A stretch of DNA of 64,000 bases from Sphingobium sp. WTD-1 (lineage in GTDB: Bacteria; Pseudomonadota; Alphaproteobacteria; Sphingomonadales; Sphingomonadaceae): contig NZ_CP119127.1 of assembly GCF_030128825.1 (NCBI RefSeq), positions 4,143,501-4,207,500 of the forward strand, given 5' to 3'. A program made the position numbers and the translations under genes. Of the stretch, positions 29,699-38,247 are shown piece after piece (within the stretch, counting starts at the first letter, position 1; each line of letters begins with the position of its first letter). The notes under the pieces were generated by a model. It did not search any database. It saw only the letters and a list, made by a program, of their open reading frames with translations, and was not told the origin of the DNA.

Positions 29699-30486
29699 CA
29701 GGCCTTACCTTCGGGCTTGGCAGCCCCCTTGCCTTCATCGGTTTCGGCGGCGGGCTTGGCCGGCGCGTCGGCCGACTTTTCCTCGGCCTTCTTGTTGGCG
29801 GCATCGCCAGCACCGGTGTCGGCCTTGCTTTCCGTCGCCTTGGGCGTGGGTGCGGCTGCGGGCGCAACAGCAGGTGCCGCCGCCTTCTCGTCGCCGGGCA
29901 GCACATATTGCGCGCCTTCCCAGGGCGACATGAAGTCGAAGCTGCGGAAGTCCTGGGCCAGCTTCACCGGCTCATAGACGACGCGCTTGTCTTCTTCGGA
30001 ATAGCGCAGCTCGACATAGCCGGTCAGCGGGAAGTCCTTGCGCTGCGGATGGCCCTTGAAGCCATAGTCGGTCAGGATGCGACGCAGGTCGGTATTGCCG
30101 TCGAAAATGACGCCATACATGTCGAACACTTCGCGCTCCAGCCAGCCGGCGACCGGCCAGAGGTGCGTGACGGTCGGCACCGGCGTATCCTCGTCGGTCG
30201 ACACCTTGACGCGGACGCGGTGGTTCCGCGTGACGCTGAGCAGGTGATAGGCGACCTCGAACCGGTCCGGACGCTCCGGATAGTCGACGCCGGCAATTTC
30301 CATCAGCTGCTGGTAATGCGCCATGTCGCGCAGCGCGACCATGGCATTGGCCAGGTCGTGGCGCGCGACAACGAAGGTCAGTTCGTCGGCATGATCGATG
30401 GTTTCGATCAGCATCGACCCCAGCAGGGCGCCGATTTCCTCGGCGATCCCTTCGGGGTTCACGATCTTGGGTGCAGAATGGCCCAT
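29698..30486 (-). CDS. nuoC: NADH-quinone oxidoreductase subunit C with low-complexity C-terminal tail, 262 aa
   Basis: 30-kDa subunit of the peripheral arm. Core motifs: [39 protein letters not shown] is the typical run, with [46 protein letters not shown] and [18 protein letters not shown]. Start at 30486 (MGHSAPKIV); the longer open frame to 30654 reads through nuoB and is not used. After YVLPGDEK, about 60 residues of Ala/Pro/Lys/Glu low-complexity sequence follow ([20 protein letters not shown]), which is not part of the conserved fold. Its stop overlaps the nuoD start by 1 base. Confidence 0.96.
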   Translation of the reverse strand: MGHSAPKIVNPEGIAEEIGALLGSMLIETIDHADELTFVVARHDLANAMVALRDMAHYQQLMEIAGVDYPERPDRFEVAYHLLSVTRNHRVRVKVSTDEDTPVPTVTHLWPVAGWLEREVFDMYGVIFDGNTDLRRILTDYGFKGHPQRKDFPLTGYVELRYSEEDKRVVYEPVKLAQDFRSFDFMSPWEGAQYVLPGDEKAAAPAVAPAAAPTPKATESKADTGAGDAANKKAEEKSADAPAKPAAETDEGKGAAKPEGKA

Positions 30487-30487
30487 A

Positions 30488-31042
30488 TTAACGCTCAATC
30501 GTCCCGATCCGGCGGATCTTCCGCTGCAGCTGCATGATGCCGTAGAGCAGAGCTTCGGCAGTGGGCGGGCAGCCCGGCACATAGATGTCGACCGGCACGA
30601 TGCGGTCACAGCCACGGACGACCGAATAGCTATAGTGGTAGTAACCACCGCCATTGGCGCAACTGCCCATCGAAATCACATATTTCGGGTTGGACATCTG
30701 GTCATAGACCTTGCGGAGCGCCGGAGCCATCTTGTTGCACAGCGTGCCCGCGACGATCATCACGTCCGACTGGCGCGGAGACGCGCGCGGCGCGGCGCCG
30801 AAGCGCTCCATGTCGTAGCGCGGCATGTTGACGTGGATCATCTCCACGGCGCAGCAGGCCAGACCGAAGGTCATCCACCACAGCGAACCCGTGCGAGCCC
30901 ACTGAAACAGCTCCTCGGTCGAGGTGATCAGGAAGCCCTTGTCATTCACTTCGCTGTTGAGCGAGTCGAAGAAGGCCTGGTCGGGCTGCGTCCCCATCGG
31001 CGGCATGGTGCCGGGAATGGGGCTGGTCAGTTCTACTCCCAA
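30488..31042 (-). CDS. nuoB: NADH-quinone oxidoreductase subunit B (cluster N2), probable TTG start, 184 aa
   Basis: PSST-type subunit binding the terminal 4Fe-4S cluster N2. Cysteine motifs: [29 protein letters not shown] and [15 protein letters not shown] place the start at TTG 31042, which gives M-G-V-E-L-T-S; AAGGGAG lies 7 bases before it, and it overlaps the end of nuoA by 10 bases. The first internal ATG (31006) would remove 12 residues and has no clear ribosome site. One base separates its stop from the start of nuoC. Confidence 0.93.
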   Translation of the reverse strand: MGVELTSPIPGTMPPMGTQPDQAFFDSLNSEVNDKGFLITSTEELFQWARTGSLWWMTFGLACCAVEMIHVNMPRYDMERFGAAPRASPRQSDVMIVAGTLCNKMAPALRKVYDQMSNPKYVISMGSCANGGGYYHYSYSVVRGCDRIVPVDIYVPGCPPTAEALLYGIMQLQRKIRRIGTIER

Positions 31043-31407
31043 TCGAGTGCTCCCTTCTTCCACGCATAGACGAGGCCGAGCACCAGCTCCGCTATGAAGA
31101 TCATCATCGTCGCCCAGCCGGCCCAGCCGATCTGGTCGAGGCTTACCGCCCACGGAAAGAGGAATGCCGCTTCCAGGTCGAAAATGATGAACAGGATGGC
31201 GACAAGGTAGAAACGCACGTCGAACTGGCTGCGCGGCTCTTCAAATGCGGGGAAACCGCACTCATATTCGGAGAGCTTGGCAGGATCGGGCTTGTGCGCA
31301 CCGGTCAGGCGGCCAACCAGCATCGGCAGAAAGACGAAGGTGCCGGAAAGCAGCAGAGCGATCCCGAGAAAGATCAGGATCGGCAGATATTGGCTGAGAT
31401 CGACCAA
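31033..31407 (-). CDS. nuoA: NADH-quinone oxidoreductase subunit A, 124 aa
   Basis: Small three-helix membrane subunit and first gene of the nuo operon. Visible: [25 protein letters not shown] (TM1), [42 protein letters not shown] (the conserved loop with the accessible Cys, then TM2) and [20 protein letters not shown] (TM3). The Fur-like box at 31482-31496 lies 75 bases upstream of its start. Confidence 0.97.
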   Translation of the reverse strand: MVDLSQYLPILIFLGIALLLSGTFVFLPMLVGRLTGAHKPDPAKLSEYECGFPAFEEPRSQFDVRFYLVAILFIIFDLEAAFLFPWAVSLDQIGWAGWATMMIFIAELVLGLVYAWKKGALDWE

Positions 31408-31481
31408 TGGAATCCCCTGGGCGAAAATTGTTCTGGGGGGCCTTTAGGCCTGCTGCATATGCGAAGCAAGGGGCGAACCTG

Positions 31482-31496
31482 TGAGAATGATTCGCA
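31482..31496. promoter_or_regulatory. Fur-like box upstream of nuoA
   Basis: TGAGAATGATTCGCA, a 15-base near-palindrome (7-1-7, one mismatch) with the A/T core AAT-G-ATT of ferric-uptake-regulator sites. It is centred about 82 bases before the nuoA start codon on the minus strand, in the promoter region. The identification is by pattern only. Confidence 0.5.
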
Positions 31497-31554
31497 ACAA
31501 TTGCAAAGGCTTGATCGCGTTACCAAAAGCGCAAGAGACGATTGCCGCAGACAC

Positions 31555-31615
31555 AAAAAAACAGGCGCCGGACCACCTCTGGAAGCCCGAAGACTCGCAG
31601 TGGCGGGCCGACGCC
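31555..31615 (-). terminator. Candidate terminator between the inositol-phosphatase gene and nuoA
   Basis: On the minus strand GGCGTCGGCCC (31615-31605) can pair with GGTCCGGCGCC (31574-31564), with one G-T pair and one mismatch, followed by TG and a run of seven T (31561-31555). It lies about 90 bases beyond the stop of the gene at 31703. The large loop makes it less certain. The rest of 31408-31702 carries the nuo promoter region and no gene. Confidence 0.45.
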
Positions 31616-31702
31616 CTTTGCTCTTAAATCAGAAGCTTAGCAGAGCCTGATTCACGCCATCGGCAGAAGCGCGGAGCGCCCTCCCCAATCGCGGCCAGGC
31701 GC

Positions 31703-32515
31703 TTAGCGCAGCGCCCCTGCCACCAGCTTGTGCAGCTTGCTGTGGGTCGCGTCATTGCCCGCGATCACTTCCTTGCGGTCGATCATCTGGTCGCCGCCAC
31801 GGAAGTCGCTGACGAAGCCGCCGGCCTCGCGCACCATCAGGATGCCGGCCGCAACGTCCCAGGGCTGGAGGCCACTTTCCCAGAAGCCGTCATAGCGGCC
31901 CGAGGCGACATGGGCGAGGTCGAGCGAAGCGGCACCGAAGCGACGCAGGCCAGCGACCGAAGGCGCCACCGCACCGAAGATGCGGGTCCATTCGGCCATG
32001 TTGCCATGACCCATGAACGGGATGCCGGTGGCGATCAGGCAGTCGGCGAGGTCACGGCGGGCCGAGACGCGCAGACGCTGGTCATGACGCCAGGCGCCGC
32101 GATTCTTTTCCGCCCAATAGCTTTCGTCGGTGACCGGCTGATAGATCAGACCCGAGGTCACTTCACGCTTGCCGCCGAACAAAGGCTCCTCGACCGCGAT
32201 CGAGATGGCGAAGTGCGGGATGCCGTGCAGAAAGTTGGTGGTGCCGTCGAGCGGATCGATGATCCAGCGCGGCTTGTTGGGATCGCCCTCGATCACCCCG
32301 CCCTCTTCCAGCAGGAAGCCCCAGTCGGGACGCGCCTTCTGCAATTCCTCGACCAGCGTCTGCTCAGCCTGCTTGTCGGCCTTGGACACGAAGTCCGCCG
32401 GCCCCTTGCGCGACACCTGCAGATGCTCGACCTCGCCGAAGTCGCGGCGCAGCTTGGAGCCGGCCTTGCGGGCGGCGCGTTCCATGACGGTGAGAAGGCC
32501 GGAATGGGATACCAT
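31703..32515 (-). CDS. Inositol monophosphatase family protein (SuhB-like), 270 aa
   Basis: Mg-dependent sugar/inositol phosphatase of the IMPase superfamily; SuhB members also act in rRNA transcription antitermination. Metal-site motifs: FVSKADKQAE, GFLLEEGG, WIIDPLDGTTNFLHG (DPxDGT) and WDVAAGILMVREAGG (WDxAAG). Length is normal. It is the third gene of the efp series on the minus strand and lies upstream of nuoA with a 295-base regulatory gap. Confidence 0.93.
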   Translation of the reverse strand: MVSHSGLLTVMERAARKAGSKLRRDFGEVEHLQVSRKGPADFVSKADKQAEQTLVEELQKARPDWGFLLEEGGVIEGDPNKPRWIIDPLDGTTNFLHGIPHFAISIAVEEPLFGGKREVTSGLIYQPVTDESYWAEKNRGAWRHDQRLRVSARRDLADCLIATGIPFMGHGNMAEWTRIFGAVAPSVAGLRRFGAASLDLAHVASGRYDGFWESGLQPWDVAAGILMVREAGGFVSDFRGGDQMIDRKEVIAGNDATHSKLHKLVAGALR

Positions 32516-32551
32516 GTAAAATCTCCGCCGCCCCGGTGGGCGGCCTTTGCT

Positions 32552-32914
32552 TTATTTCTTCGGGGCGGACTTGGCGGCGGGGGCCGCCGGGCGATAGCCA
32601 CAGGCGCCGGCAATCACCGCCAGCATCTGCGAGGGATCCTTGCGGTTCACCTTGCCCGGATTGCCCGCAATCACCTTGTCGGTCGCGTCACTGATCTTCG
32701 ACAGCGGATTGGCGTAAAGACATTCGAACAGCGCGGTCTTGACCGGCGGCTCGACATCCTTCGATTCCAGTGCGCTGCTGATGACCTGCAGCACATAGGC
32801 CGCACTGTCGATCTGCGCCTTGGACGGCTTGTTGACCGTCTGGGCAGCGAGCGCAGCCGGCAGGGCGCCGATCGCGAGGATGGCGGCCAATGCCGTGCTG
32901 CGCCCGAACCGCAT
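32552..32914 (-). CDS. Exported hypothetical protein, 120 aa
   Basis: Not recognised. A signal peptide is clear ([25 protein letters not shown]). The mature part is about 95 residues, mostly helical, with two cysteines (FECLYANPL and GACGYRPAA) that could form a disulfide, and a Pro/Ala/Lys-rich end. The start codon overlaps the efp stop by 1 base, and it precedes the inositol-phosphatase gene by 36 bases, so the three are likely cotranscribed. Codon use supports a real gene. Confidence 0.78.
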   Translation of the reverse strand: MRFGRSTALAAILAIGALPAALAAQTVNKPSKAQIDSAAYVLQVISSALESKDVEPPVKTALFECLYANPLSKISDATDKVIAGNPGKVNRKDPSQMLAVIAGACGYRPAAPAAKSAPKK

Positions 32915-33477
32915 CAGTCGGCCCGCTTCACATATTCGCGCTCATAGACATCGACCACGATGCGCGTGCCGGTAACGATGTGCGGCGGAACCATGACGCG
33001 GACGCCATTGTCGAGGATCGCCGGCTTGTAGCTGGCCGATGCGGTCTGGCCCTTCACCACGGCGTCGGCTTCGACGATGGTCGCTTCGACCGTCTCAGGC
33101 AGTTGGACGCTGATCGGACGTTCTTCATACATTTCCAGCATGACCATCATGCCATCCTGCAGGAAGGCGGCGGCATCACCGACCAGGTCCATCGGCAGGT
33201 TGATCTGATCATAGGTTTCGGTGTCCATGAACACCAGCATGTCACCCTCGGGGTAGAGATACTGGAAATCCTTGGTGTCGAGGCGGATGCGCTCGACGCT
33301 CTCGGCCGAGCGGAAGCGGACATTGTTCTTGCGGCCATCGATCAGGTTCTTCAGTTCCACCTGCATATAGGCGCCGCCCTTGCCGGGCTGGGTGTGCTGA
33401 ATCTTGACGGCGCGCCACAGGCCACCCTCATATTCGATATTGTTGCCGGGACGAATGTCCACGCCGCTGATCTTCAT
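32914..33477 (-). CDS. efp: Translation elongation factor P, 187 aa
   Basis: Rescues ribosomes stalled at polyproline. Three beta-barrel domains of normal length. The tip of domain I has PGKGGA with Lys33, the position modified in other bacteria; domains II and III contain [15 protein letters not shown] and [30 protein letters not shown]. The window holds no epmA/epmB or earP gene. Start ATG 33477 with GGGAAGAGC-like sequence upstream. First gene of the efp-hypothetical-phosphatase series; 214 bases of non-coding DNA precede it. Confidence 0.97.
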   Translation of the reverse strand: MKISGVDIRPGNNIEYEGGLWRAVKIQHTQPGKGGAYMQVELKNLIDGRKNNVRFRSAESVERIRLDTKDFQYLYPEGDMLVFMDTETYDQINLPMDLVGDAAAFLQDGMMVMLEMYEERPISVQLPETVEATIVEADAVVKGQTASASYKPAILDNGVRVMVPPHIVTGTRIVVDVYEREYVKRAD

Positions 33478-33691
33478 GGGAAGAGCCTGCCTATATGTCT
33501 GAATGTGGAAAAGAGCCGGCCTCTGCGAGGCTGGCCGCGCCTTTACCGCGAGACGGGCGCAAGGGCAAGAGGGCGACGCTTTCGCTTAACTTCGCACATT
33601 TCCCGCACATTTTGAAATTCGCTTTCCTACTTGAGCAATTTTCGATTGCGGCTGCCCCCGATGATAGCCGATCGCGGGCCGATAGGACAGG

Positions 33692-34258
33692 TCATTGGCC
33701 GACCAGCAGCGGATAGGGATTGACCGGCTGGCCGCCATACCAGGGATCAGCCGGCGCCATGCGGTTGACGGCGAAATGGAGGTGCGGCGCTGCGGGATCG
33801 GCGTTGCCCGTGCTGCCCACGGTCGCGATGCGCTGGCCGCGCCTGATCGCCTGCCCTTCGCGCAGGCCCGGCGCATAGCTGTCGAGATGGGCATAATAAT
33901 AGAGGGTGCGCCCGTCGGGCGCGCGCTCATAGAGGGTGCGACCACCTGCCTCGCTCCAGAAGATCTTCTCGATCCGGCCGTCGGCAGCGGCCAGCACCAC
34001 CCTGCCCCGCGCCGCCATGATGTCGATCGCGTCATGCGGACGGGCGCCGCCTGCCCGCGCCTGGGTGAAGGTGTCGGTGAGCGCGGACGCCGGCACGCCC
34101 TCCACCGGGATCAGCAGCGCGCCGTTGCTGACGGTTGGCGCCGCGGATGCAACGGATCGCACCGGCGCTTCGGCCGGGACGATCCGCACGCAATAATGGG
34201 CAAAGGCAATGCAGAGTGGCAGCGCAATCGCGATGCCGCCCCACAGCCGGACATTCAT
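33692..34258 (-). CDS. M23 family metallopeptidase (LytM domain), 188 aa
   Basis: Periplasmic or membrane-anchored peptidoglycan hydrolase. The N-terminus has one hydrophobic helix (LWGGIAIALPLCIAFAHYCV). The LytM domain is at about 75-170: RPHDAIDIMAARGRVVLAAADGRI with the first zinc His and Asp (HxxxD), LYYYAHLD, and HLHFAVN with the HxH pair. Start ATG 34258 overlaps the stop of the L,D-transpeptidase gene (ATGA), so the two cell-wall genes are translationally coupled. The longer frame to 34417 runs into the neighbouring gene and is not used. Confidence 0.93.
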   Translation of the reverse strand: MNVRLWGGIAIALPLCIAFAHYCVRIVPAEAPVRSVASAAPTVSNGALLIPVEGVPASALTDTFTQARAGGARPHDAIDIMAARGRVVLAAADGRIEKIFWSEAGGRTLYERAPDGRTLYYYAHLDSYAPGLREGQAIRRGQRIATVGSTGNADPAAPHLHFAVNRMAPADPWYGGQPVNPYPLLVGQ

Positions 34259-35352
34259 GCCTGGAACTTCGCCTTGACGCCGCTCTTCACCATCTGCGCC
34301 AGCCGTGCCGCATCCCAGTTGGTGAGGCGGATGCAGCCATGGCTTTCGGTGCGGCCGATCAGTTGCGGCTCGGGGGTGCCATGGATGCCATAATGATCCT
34401 TGGACAGATCGATCCACACGACGCCGACCGGACCGTTGGGACCGGGTTTCAGCACCGCCTTCTGGTCCTTCGACGCGGCATCCCAGAACAGGTCTGGATT
34501 ATAATGGAAGTCGGGATTGCGGCTGACACCCTTGATCGTCCATTCGCCCAGCGGCAGCGGATCATGCTGCGACCCGGTGGTGACCGGGAATTGCGCGATC
34601 AGGCGGTTGTCCGCGCCATAGACTTTGAGCAGCCCTTCCGACTTGTCGACCACCAGATGGTCGGCCTGTGGCTGGTCCTTGGCGACGCCGAGGCTGGCGA
34701 GCGTTTCGCCCCAGCCGCGCTCGTCGCCCTCGATCCGTGCCACCGGCTGGTTGGCGATCGCCGGCACGCGGATGGTCGCGCCGGCGGCGACCTTCGTATC
34801 GGGCGGGTTCATGCCGGTCAGCACTTCGGGCGTGGTGTGAAAGCGCTCGGCCAGCTTTTCGAGCAGGTTGCGATAGGTGAGCGCCGGCAGGCTCGCCTGA
34901 TTGTTCAGCCCCTTGGGAATGTCGAAGAAGGGCCCGCGGGCAAAACCATCAGGAATGCGCACCAGCCAGGTGGTCGGCTTCGCCTCCCCCTCCAGCAGCG
35001 CCGCAGAGGTCTTCTGGTCATAGTCGCCGGTGACGGGCAGCTTGTTCGCCTCCTGGAAGCCGCGCAAGGCCGCCTTGAAGCTCATGCCGTCCTTGCCGTC
35101 GATCACGCCAGGCGAAAAGCCCCAGCGATCGAGCGCCACCTGCGCCTGCAAAATCTGGCTAGGCTGCCAGGGCTTGCCGCCGGGTTCCTCCACGACCTGG
35201 AAAGCATAGGCGGCCGACGGATCGGGCGCGGCCTGTGCCTGGTTGATCGGCGCCTGATTGGTTGGCGCTGCGGGCTGGCTTTCATTGGCGTCGGTGGTCG
35301 ACACATTGCAGGCCGCGCACAGCAGCGGCAGGCCGAGAAGACGATATTTCAA
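34255..35352 (-). CDS. L,D-transpeptidase lipoprotein with peptidoglycan-binding domain, 365 aa
   Basis: YkuD-type enzyme making 3-3 cross-links or attaching proteins to peptidoglycan. The start of the protein is a lipoprotein signal (LKYRLLGLPLLCAAC) with lipobox LCAAC. A peptidoglycan-binding helix set follows (ALDRWGFSPGVIDGKDGMSF; LRGFQEANKLPVTGDYDQKT), then a LysM-like or linker part (LTYRNLLEKLAERFHTTPEVL), and the YkuD domain with IHGTPEPQLIGRTESHGCIRL, containing the catalytic Cys. I favour TTG 35352, which has GGGAGAG 7 bases upstream; ATGs at 35370/35373 would add seven residues before the signal. Coupled to the M23 gene. Confidence 0.9.
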   Translation of the reverse strand: MKYRLLGLPLLCAACNVSTTDANESQPAAPTNQAPINQAQAAPDPSAAYAFQVVEEPGGKPWQPSQILQAQVALDRWGFSPGVIDGKDGMSFKAALRGFQEANKLPVTGDYDQKTSAALLEGEAKPTTWLVRIPDGFARGPFFDIPKGLNNQASLPALTYRNLLEKLAERFHTTPEVLTGMNPPDTKVAAGATIRVPAIANQPVARIEGDERGWGETLASLGVAKDQPQADHLVVDKSEGLLKVYGADNRLIAQFPVTTGSQHDPLPLGEWTIKGVSRNPDFHYNPDLFWDAASKDQKAVLKPGPNGPVGVVWIDLSKDHYGIHGTPEPQLIGRTESHGCIRLTNWDAARLAQMVKSGVKAKFQA

Positions 35353-35421
35353 GGCGATACTCTCCCACATCATGGAAGAGATAACGCTGTAGGCGGCAGA
35401 AAGCTGCCTGCGCCATTATGA

Positions 35422-35790
35422 TCAGACGGTTTCGCCCTCCGCCTTGGCCTTTTCCCGCTCCCTTATGCCTTCCATGTCCCGATCGAGGAAGAAGTTGAGG
35501 AAGGTGCGGATGCCGGCAATCGCCGCCAGCTTGCCGATCTCCGCCCAGGTCGGGGCAATGCTGGTTTCGACGATGTCGGCCGCCAGCTGAAAGGTCAAGC
35601 CGGCAACGAGCCAGCGGCCAAAGCTCATCCAGACGGGCATGAGCTTGTCTTCGTCCGCCTTGAACAGCAACAGGCCAGTGAGACCGATCGCGCCCTGAAT
35701 GCACCCTATGGCGATCGCCAAGATCGCCAGCAGGTTGATGACCAGTGCGATATATTCCGCCGTCAGGTGGACGAATTCTTCCAATGGCAT
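35422..35790 (-). CDS. DUF1622 membrane protein, 122 aa
   Basis: Small inner-membrane protein of the DUF1622 family, function unknown. Helices: YIALVINLLAILAIAIGCIQGAIG, then GRWLVAGLTFQLAADIVETSI and LAAIAGIRTFLNFFLDRDME. The RTFLNFFLDRDxE ending before a charged tail is the family signature. Situated 69 bases before the L,D-transpeptidase gene; coexpression is possible. Confidence 0.85.
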   Translation of the reverse strand: MPLEEFVHLTAEYIALVINLLAILAIAIGCIQGAIGLTGLLLFKADEDKLMPVWMSFGRWLVAGLTFQLAADIVETSIAPTWAEIGKLAAIAGIRTFLNFFLDRDMEGIREREKAKAEGETV

Positions 35791-35866
35791 GCCGCTGCAC
35801 CCCTTGCTCTGTTGCAGGGGATGCTGGCCCGACCGTCATCATTTGCCTATCGGGATAAACCCGCGA

Positions 35867-36559
35867 TCAGGCCCCGCCCAGCACCGACGCGAAGGCGGCG
35901 ACACCGGCCTTCGGCCCGTCGGGATGATTCCACACCGTTCCGCTTACCGCCAAGAAGTCGGCGCCCGCCGCGATCAAGGGGGCGGCATTGTCCGGCGTGA
36001 TGCCGCCGATCGCGACGCAGGGCAGTTCGAACAGGGTGGTCCACCAGCCCAGGATCGACGGTTCGGCGCGGTGCTTCGTTTCCTTGGTCGTGGTCGGGTA
36101 GAAGGCACCGAAGGCGACATAGTCGGCCCCTGCCTCGCCCGCTTCCATCGCCAGATGGCGGCTGTCATGGCAGGTCACGCCGATCTGCACCTTGGGACCG
36201 AGCTGCTTGCGCGCTTCGCGCGGGTCGCCATCTTCCTGCCCCAGATGGACGCCATCGGCGTTCAGCCGCTTGGCCAGGCCGATGCTGTCATTGATGATGA
36301 AGGCGACCTCGCGCTCGGCGCAAAGCGCCTGGATCGGCCCGGCGAGCGCAGCGATGGCATGATCGTCGATGCCTTTGAGGCGCAGCTGGAAGGCCGCGAC
36401 CTTGCCGCCGTCGAACGCCTGGGCGAGCTGATCGACGAAAGTCTCGTCGATCGCCGGCGGCGAAATCAGGTAAAGTTGGCAGGCCGGGCGAAAGCCCTTT
36501 TCGAACTGCTCGGCAAAATGGGGGTCGAGCGCCAGTTCTTCGTCAGTGAAATCGGTCAT
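35867..36559 (-). CDS. thiE: Thiamine phosphate synthase, 230 aa
   Basis: Joins the pyrimidine and thiazole halves of thiamine. TIM-barrel motifs are visible: [62 protein letters not shown] (with the phosphate-site TTTKETK loop), and [29 protein letters not shown]. The N-terminus has about 35 extra residues ([18 protein letters not shown]). There are no other thi genes nearby and no recognisable TPP riboswitch in the 74 bases before it. Confidence 0.93.
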   Translation of the reverse strand: MTDFTDEELALDPHFAEQFEKGFRPACQLYLISPPAIDETFVDQLAQAFDGGKVAAFQLRLKGIDDHAIAALAGPIQALCAEREVAFIINDSIGLAKRLNADGVHLGQEDGDPREARKQLGPKVQIGVTCHDSRHLAMEAGEAGADYVAFGAFYPTTTKETKHRAEPSILGWWTTLFELPCVAIGGITPDNAAPLIAAGADFLAVSGTVWNHPDGPKAGVAAFASVLGGA

Positions 36560-36633
36560 GCGCGCCTTATAGCCGCTCGCGCGGCCGCGCCAAGTGCGGC
36601 TATGACCGCGAGCACCGAACCGAAGGAAATTCC

Positions 36634-37761
36634 ATGCATCACGCTTTCGCCGCCCTGCTGCTCCTGTCCGCCGCGCCCGTGCTGGCGCAGGAGGCGCCGC
36701 GGCCGCGCGCGCGGGAGGCGGGCGTGATCGTAGGCATCCTCCAGCCCGGCCCGCTCAACGCGATCACCGACGTCGCGGGGGTGCAGGTGGGCCAGGTGAC
36801 CTTGCCGCGCAGCACGGACGTCAACACCGGCGTGACCGCGATCCTGCCCCATGGCGGCAACCTGTTCCAGGACAAGGTGCCGGCGGGCTTCGTCGCCTAT
36901 AATGCGTTCGGCAAGTTCATAGGATCGACCCAGGTCGCCGAGCTGGGCGAGATCGAGACGCCGATCCTGCTGACCAACACGCTGAACGTGGCGGAGGCCG
37001 GCGCGGCCTCGGTCGAATGGACGCTGGCGCAGGAGGGCAATGCGGAAGTGCGATCGGTCAATGCCGTGGTGGGCGAGACCAATGACGGCATGCTCAATGA
37101 CATTCGCGGGCGCCATGTCACCATCGCCGACGCGCGGCGCGCGATCGAGAGCGCCAAGGCCGGCCCGGTCGAGGAAGGCGTGGTCGGCGCGGGCACCGGC
37201 ACGGTGGCGTTCGGCTTCAAGGCGGGGATCGGCACATCCTCCCGCAAGCTGCCGGCGTCGCTGGGCGGCTGGACCGTGGGCGTGCTGGTGCAGGCCAATT
37301 ATGGCGGCGTGCTGACGATCGCGGGCGTGCCGGTGGGCGTGAAGCTTGGCCGTTACGACTATCGCCAGCAGGTCGAGGAGAAGAAGGCGGATGGGTCGGT
37401 CGTGATCGTGATCGCGACCGATGCGCCCTTGTCAGACCGCAATCTGCGCCGCGTCGCCGAGCGCGCCTTTGGCGGCATCGCGCGGACCGGCTCCAGCTTC
37501 TCCAACGGCTCGGGCGACTATGCCATCGCCTTTTCCACCAGCGATGCGGTGCGGCGCACGACGACGAAACGCAATGCGGTGGCGGCGGTCGACGATCTGC
37601 CGAATGACCGCATGTCGCCGCTGTTCCAGGCGACGATCGAGGCGACCGAGGAAGCGGTGCTGAACGCGCTGTTCAAGGCGCAGACCGTGGTCGGCAATCG
37701 CGGGACGGCAGAGGCGCTGCCGCTCGACAAGGTGCTGCCTATGTTGAAGGGCGCGCGCTGA
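36634..37761 (+). CDS. P1 family peptidase (DmpA/BapA type), 375 aa
   Basis: Exported N-terminal-nucleophile aminopeptidase of family S58, which includes D-amino-acid and beta-peptide aminopeptidases. A signal peptide ends at LAQEA. Family motifs: [65 protein letters not shown]. The self-cleavage site is in [18 protein letters not shown], between Gly286 and Ser287, the latter becoming the nucleophile. Divergent from thiE. Its last 23 bases overlap the convergent membrane-protein gene. Confidence 0.93.
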   Translation: MHHAFAALLLLSAAPVLAQEAPRPRAREAGVIVGILQPGPLNAITDVAGVQVGQVTLPRSTDVNTGVTAILPHGGNLFQDKVPAGFVAYNAFGKFIGSTQVAELGEIETPILLTNTLNVAEAGAASVEWTLAQEGNAEVRSVNAVVGETNDGMLNDIRGRHVTIADARRAIESAKAGPVEEGVVGAGTGTVAFGFKAGIGTSSRKLPASLGGWTVGVLVQANYGGVLTIAGVPVGVKLGRYDYRQQVEEKKADGSVVIVIATDAPLSDRNLRRVAERAFGGIARTGSSFSNGSGDYAIAFSTSDAVRRTTTKRNAVAAVDDLPNDRMSPLFQATIEATEEAVLNALFKAQTVVGNRGTAEALPLDKVLPMLKGAR

Positions 37762-38242
37762 AGGCTGCGATAAAGGCAGCCGGATCGTCGAGCCGGTGGG
37801 CAAGGTAGCGGATCGTGCGCCGCCCTGCCTTGGCCGGCGGATCGAGCGCGATGACGATGTTGGGGTGAGCGACCAGCGCGCCGTTGAACAGGCCCGCCGC
37901 CTTGAGACCGGCCAGGATCCAGTCGTCGCATAACCCCGCGACTTGCGGCCAGGGGATGGTGAGGCTGCGCAGTTTGCCGACGGGCCAGACCAGCCCGTCC
38001 GGGCCGATCCGCACCGGATGATGGCGCAAGGATCGGATGAAGAGGATGAACCAGCCGGTCGTGGCGAGGCTGAGAAGGGAGAGCAACAGCGCCGCGCGCG
38101 GGCTCCATAGCGCGACCAGCAGATGGACCACGGACGTCTCGACGACCATCAGGCCCAGTAGAACCCAGAGCATCGGCGCGACCGCGCGATGATAGGAAAA
38201 GGCGGCGCCGGCAGGACGTTCCCCCTGCCCGGCGCCGCCCAT
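37739..38242 (-). CDS. Small membrane protein with two helices, 167 aa
   Basis: Not recognised. Two adjacent hydrophobic helices (PMLWVLLGLMVVETSVVHLLVAL and LLLSLLSLATTGWFILFI) are followed by a soluble part of beta character (PVRIGPDGLVWPVGKLRSLTIPWPQVAGL), reminiscent of bacterial PH-like membrane proteins. The start lies 5 bases after the stop of fba, so the two are probably cotranscribed. Its end overlaps the convergent P1 peptidase gene. Confidence 0.72.
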   Translation of the reverse strand: MGGAGQGERPAGAAFSYHRAVAPMLWVLLGLMVVETSVVHLLVALWSPRAALLLSLLSLATTGWFILFIRSLRHHPVRIGPDGLVWPVGKLRSLTIPWPQVAGLCDDWILAGLKAAGLFNGALVAHPNIVIALDPPAKAGRRTIRYLAHRLDDPAAFIAAFSARPST

Positions 38243-38247
38243 ATGCG

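Noticed and set aside
30486..30654. Longer NuoC starting at 30654
   Set aside because: The added 56 residues are a frame-shadow of nuoB, while the start at 30486 gives the normal family N-terminus.
33478..33691. Possible small gene between efp and the M23 peptidase gene
   Set aside because: The 73-codon plus-strand frame (33495-33716) has no ribosome site and overlaps the efp promoter region.
36560..36633. TPP riboswitch before thiE
   Set aside because: Only 74 bases lie between thiE and the divergent gene, with no CUGAGA-type thi-box sequence visible.
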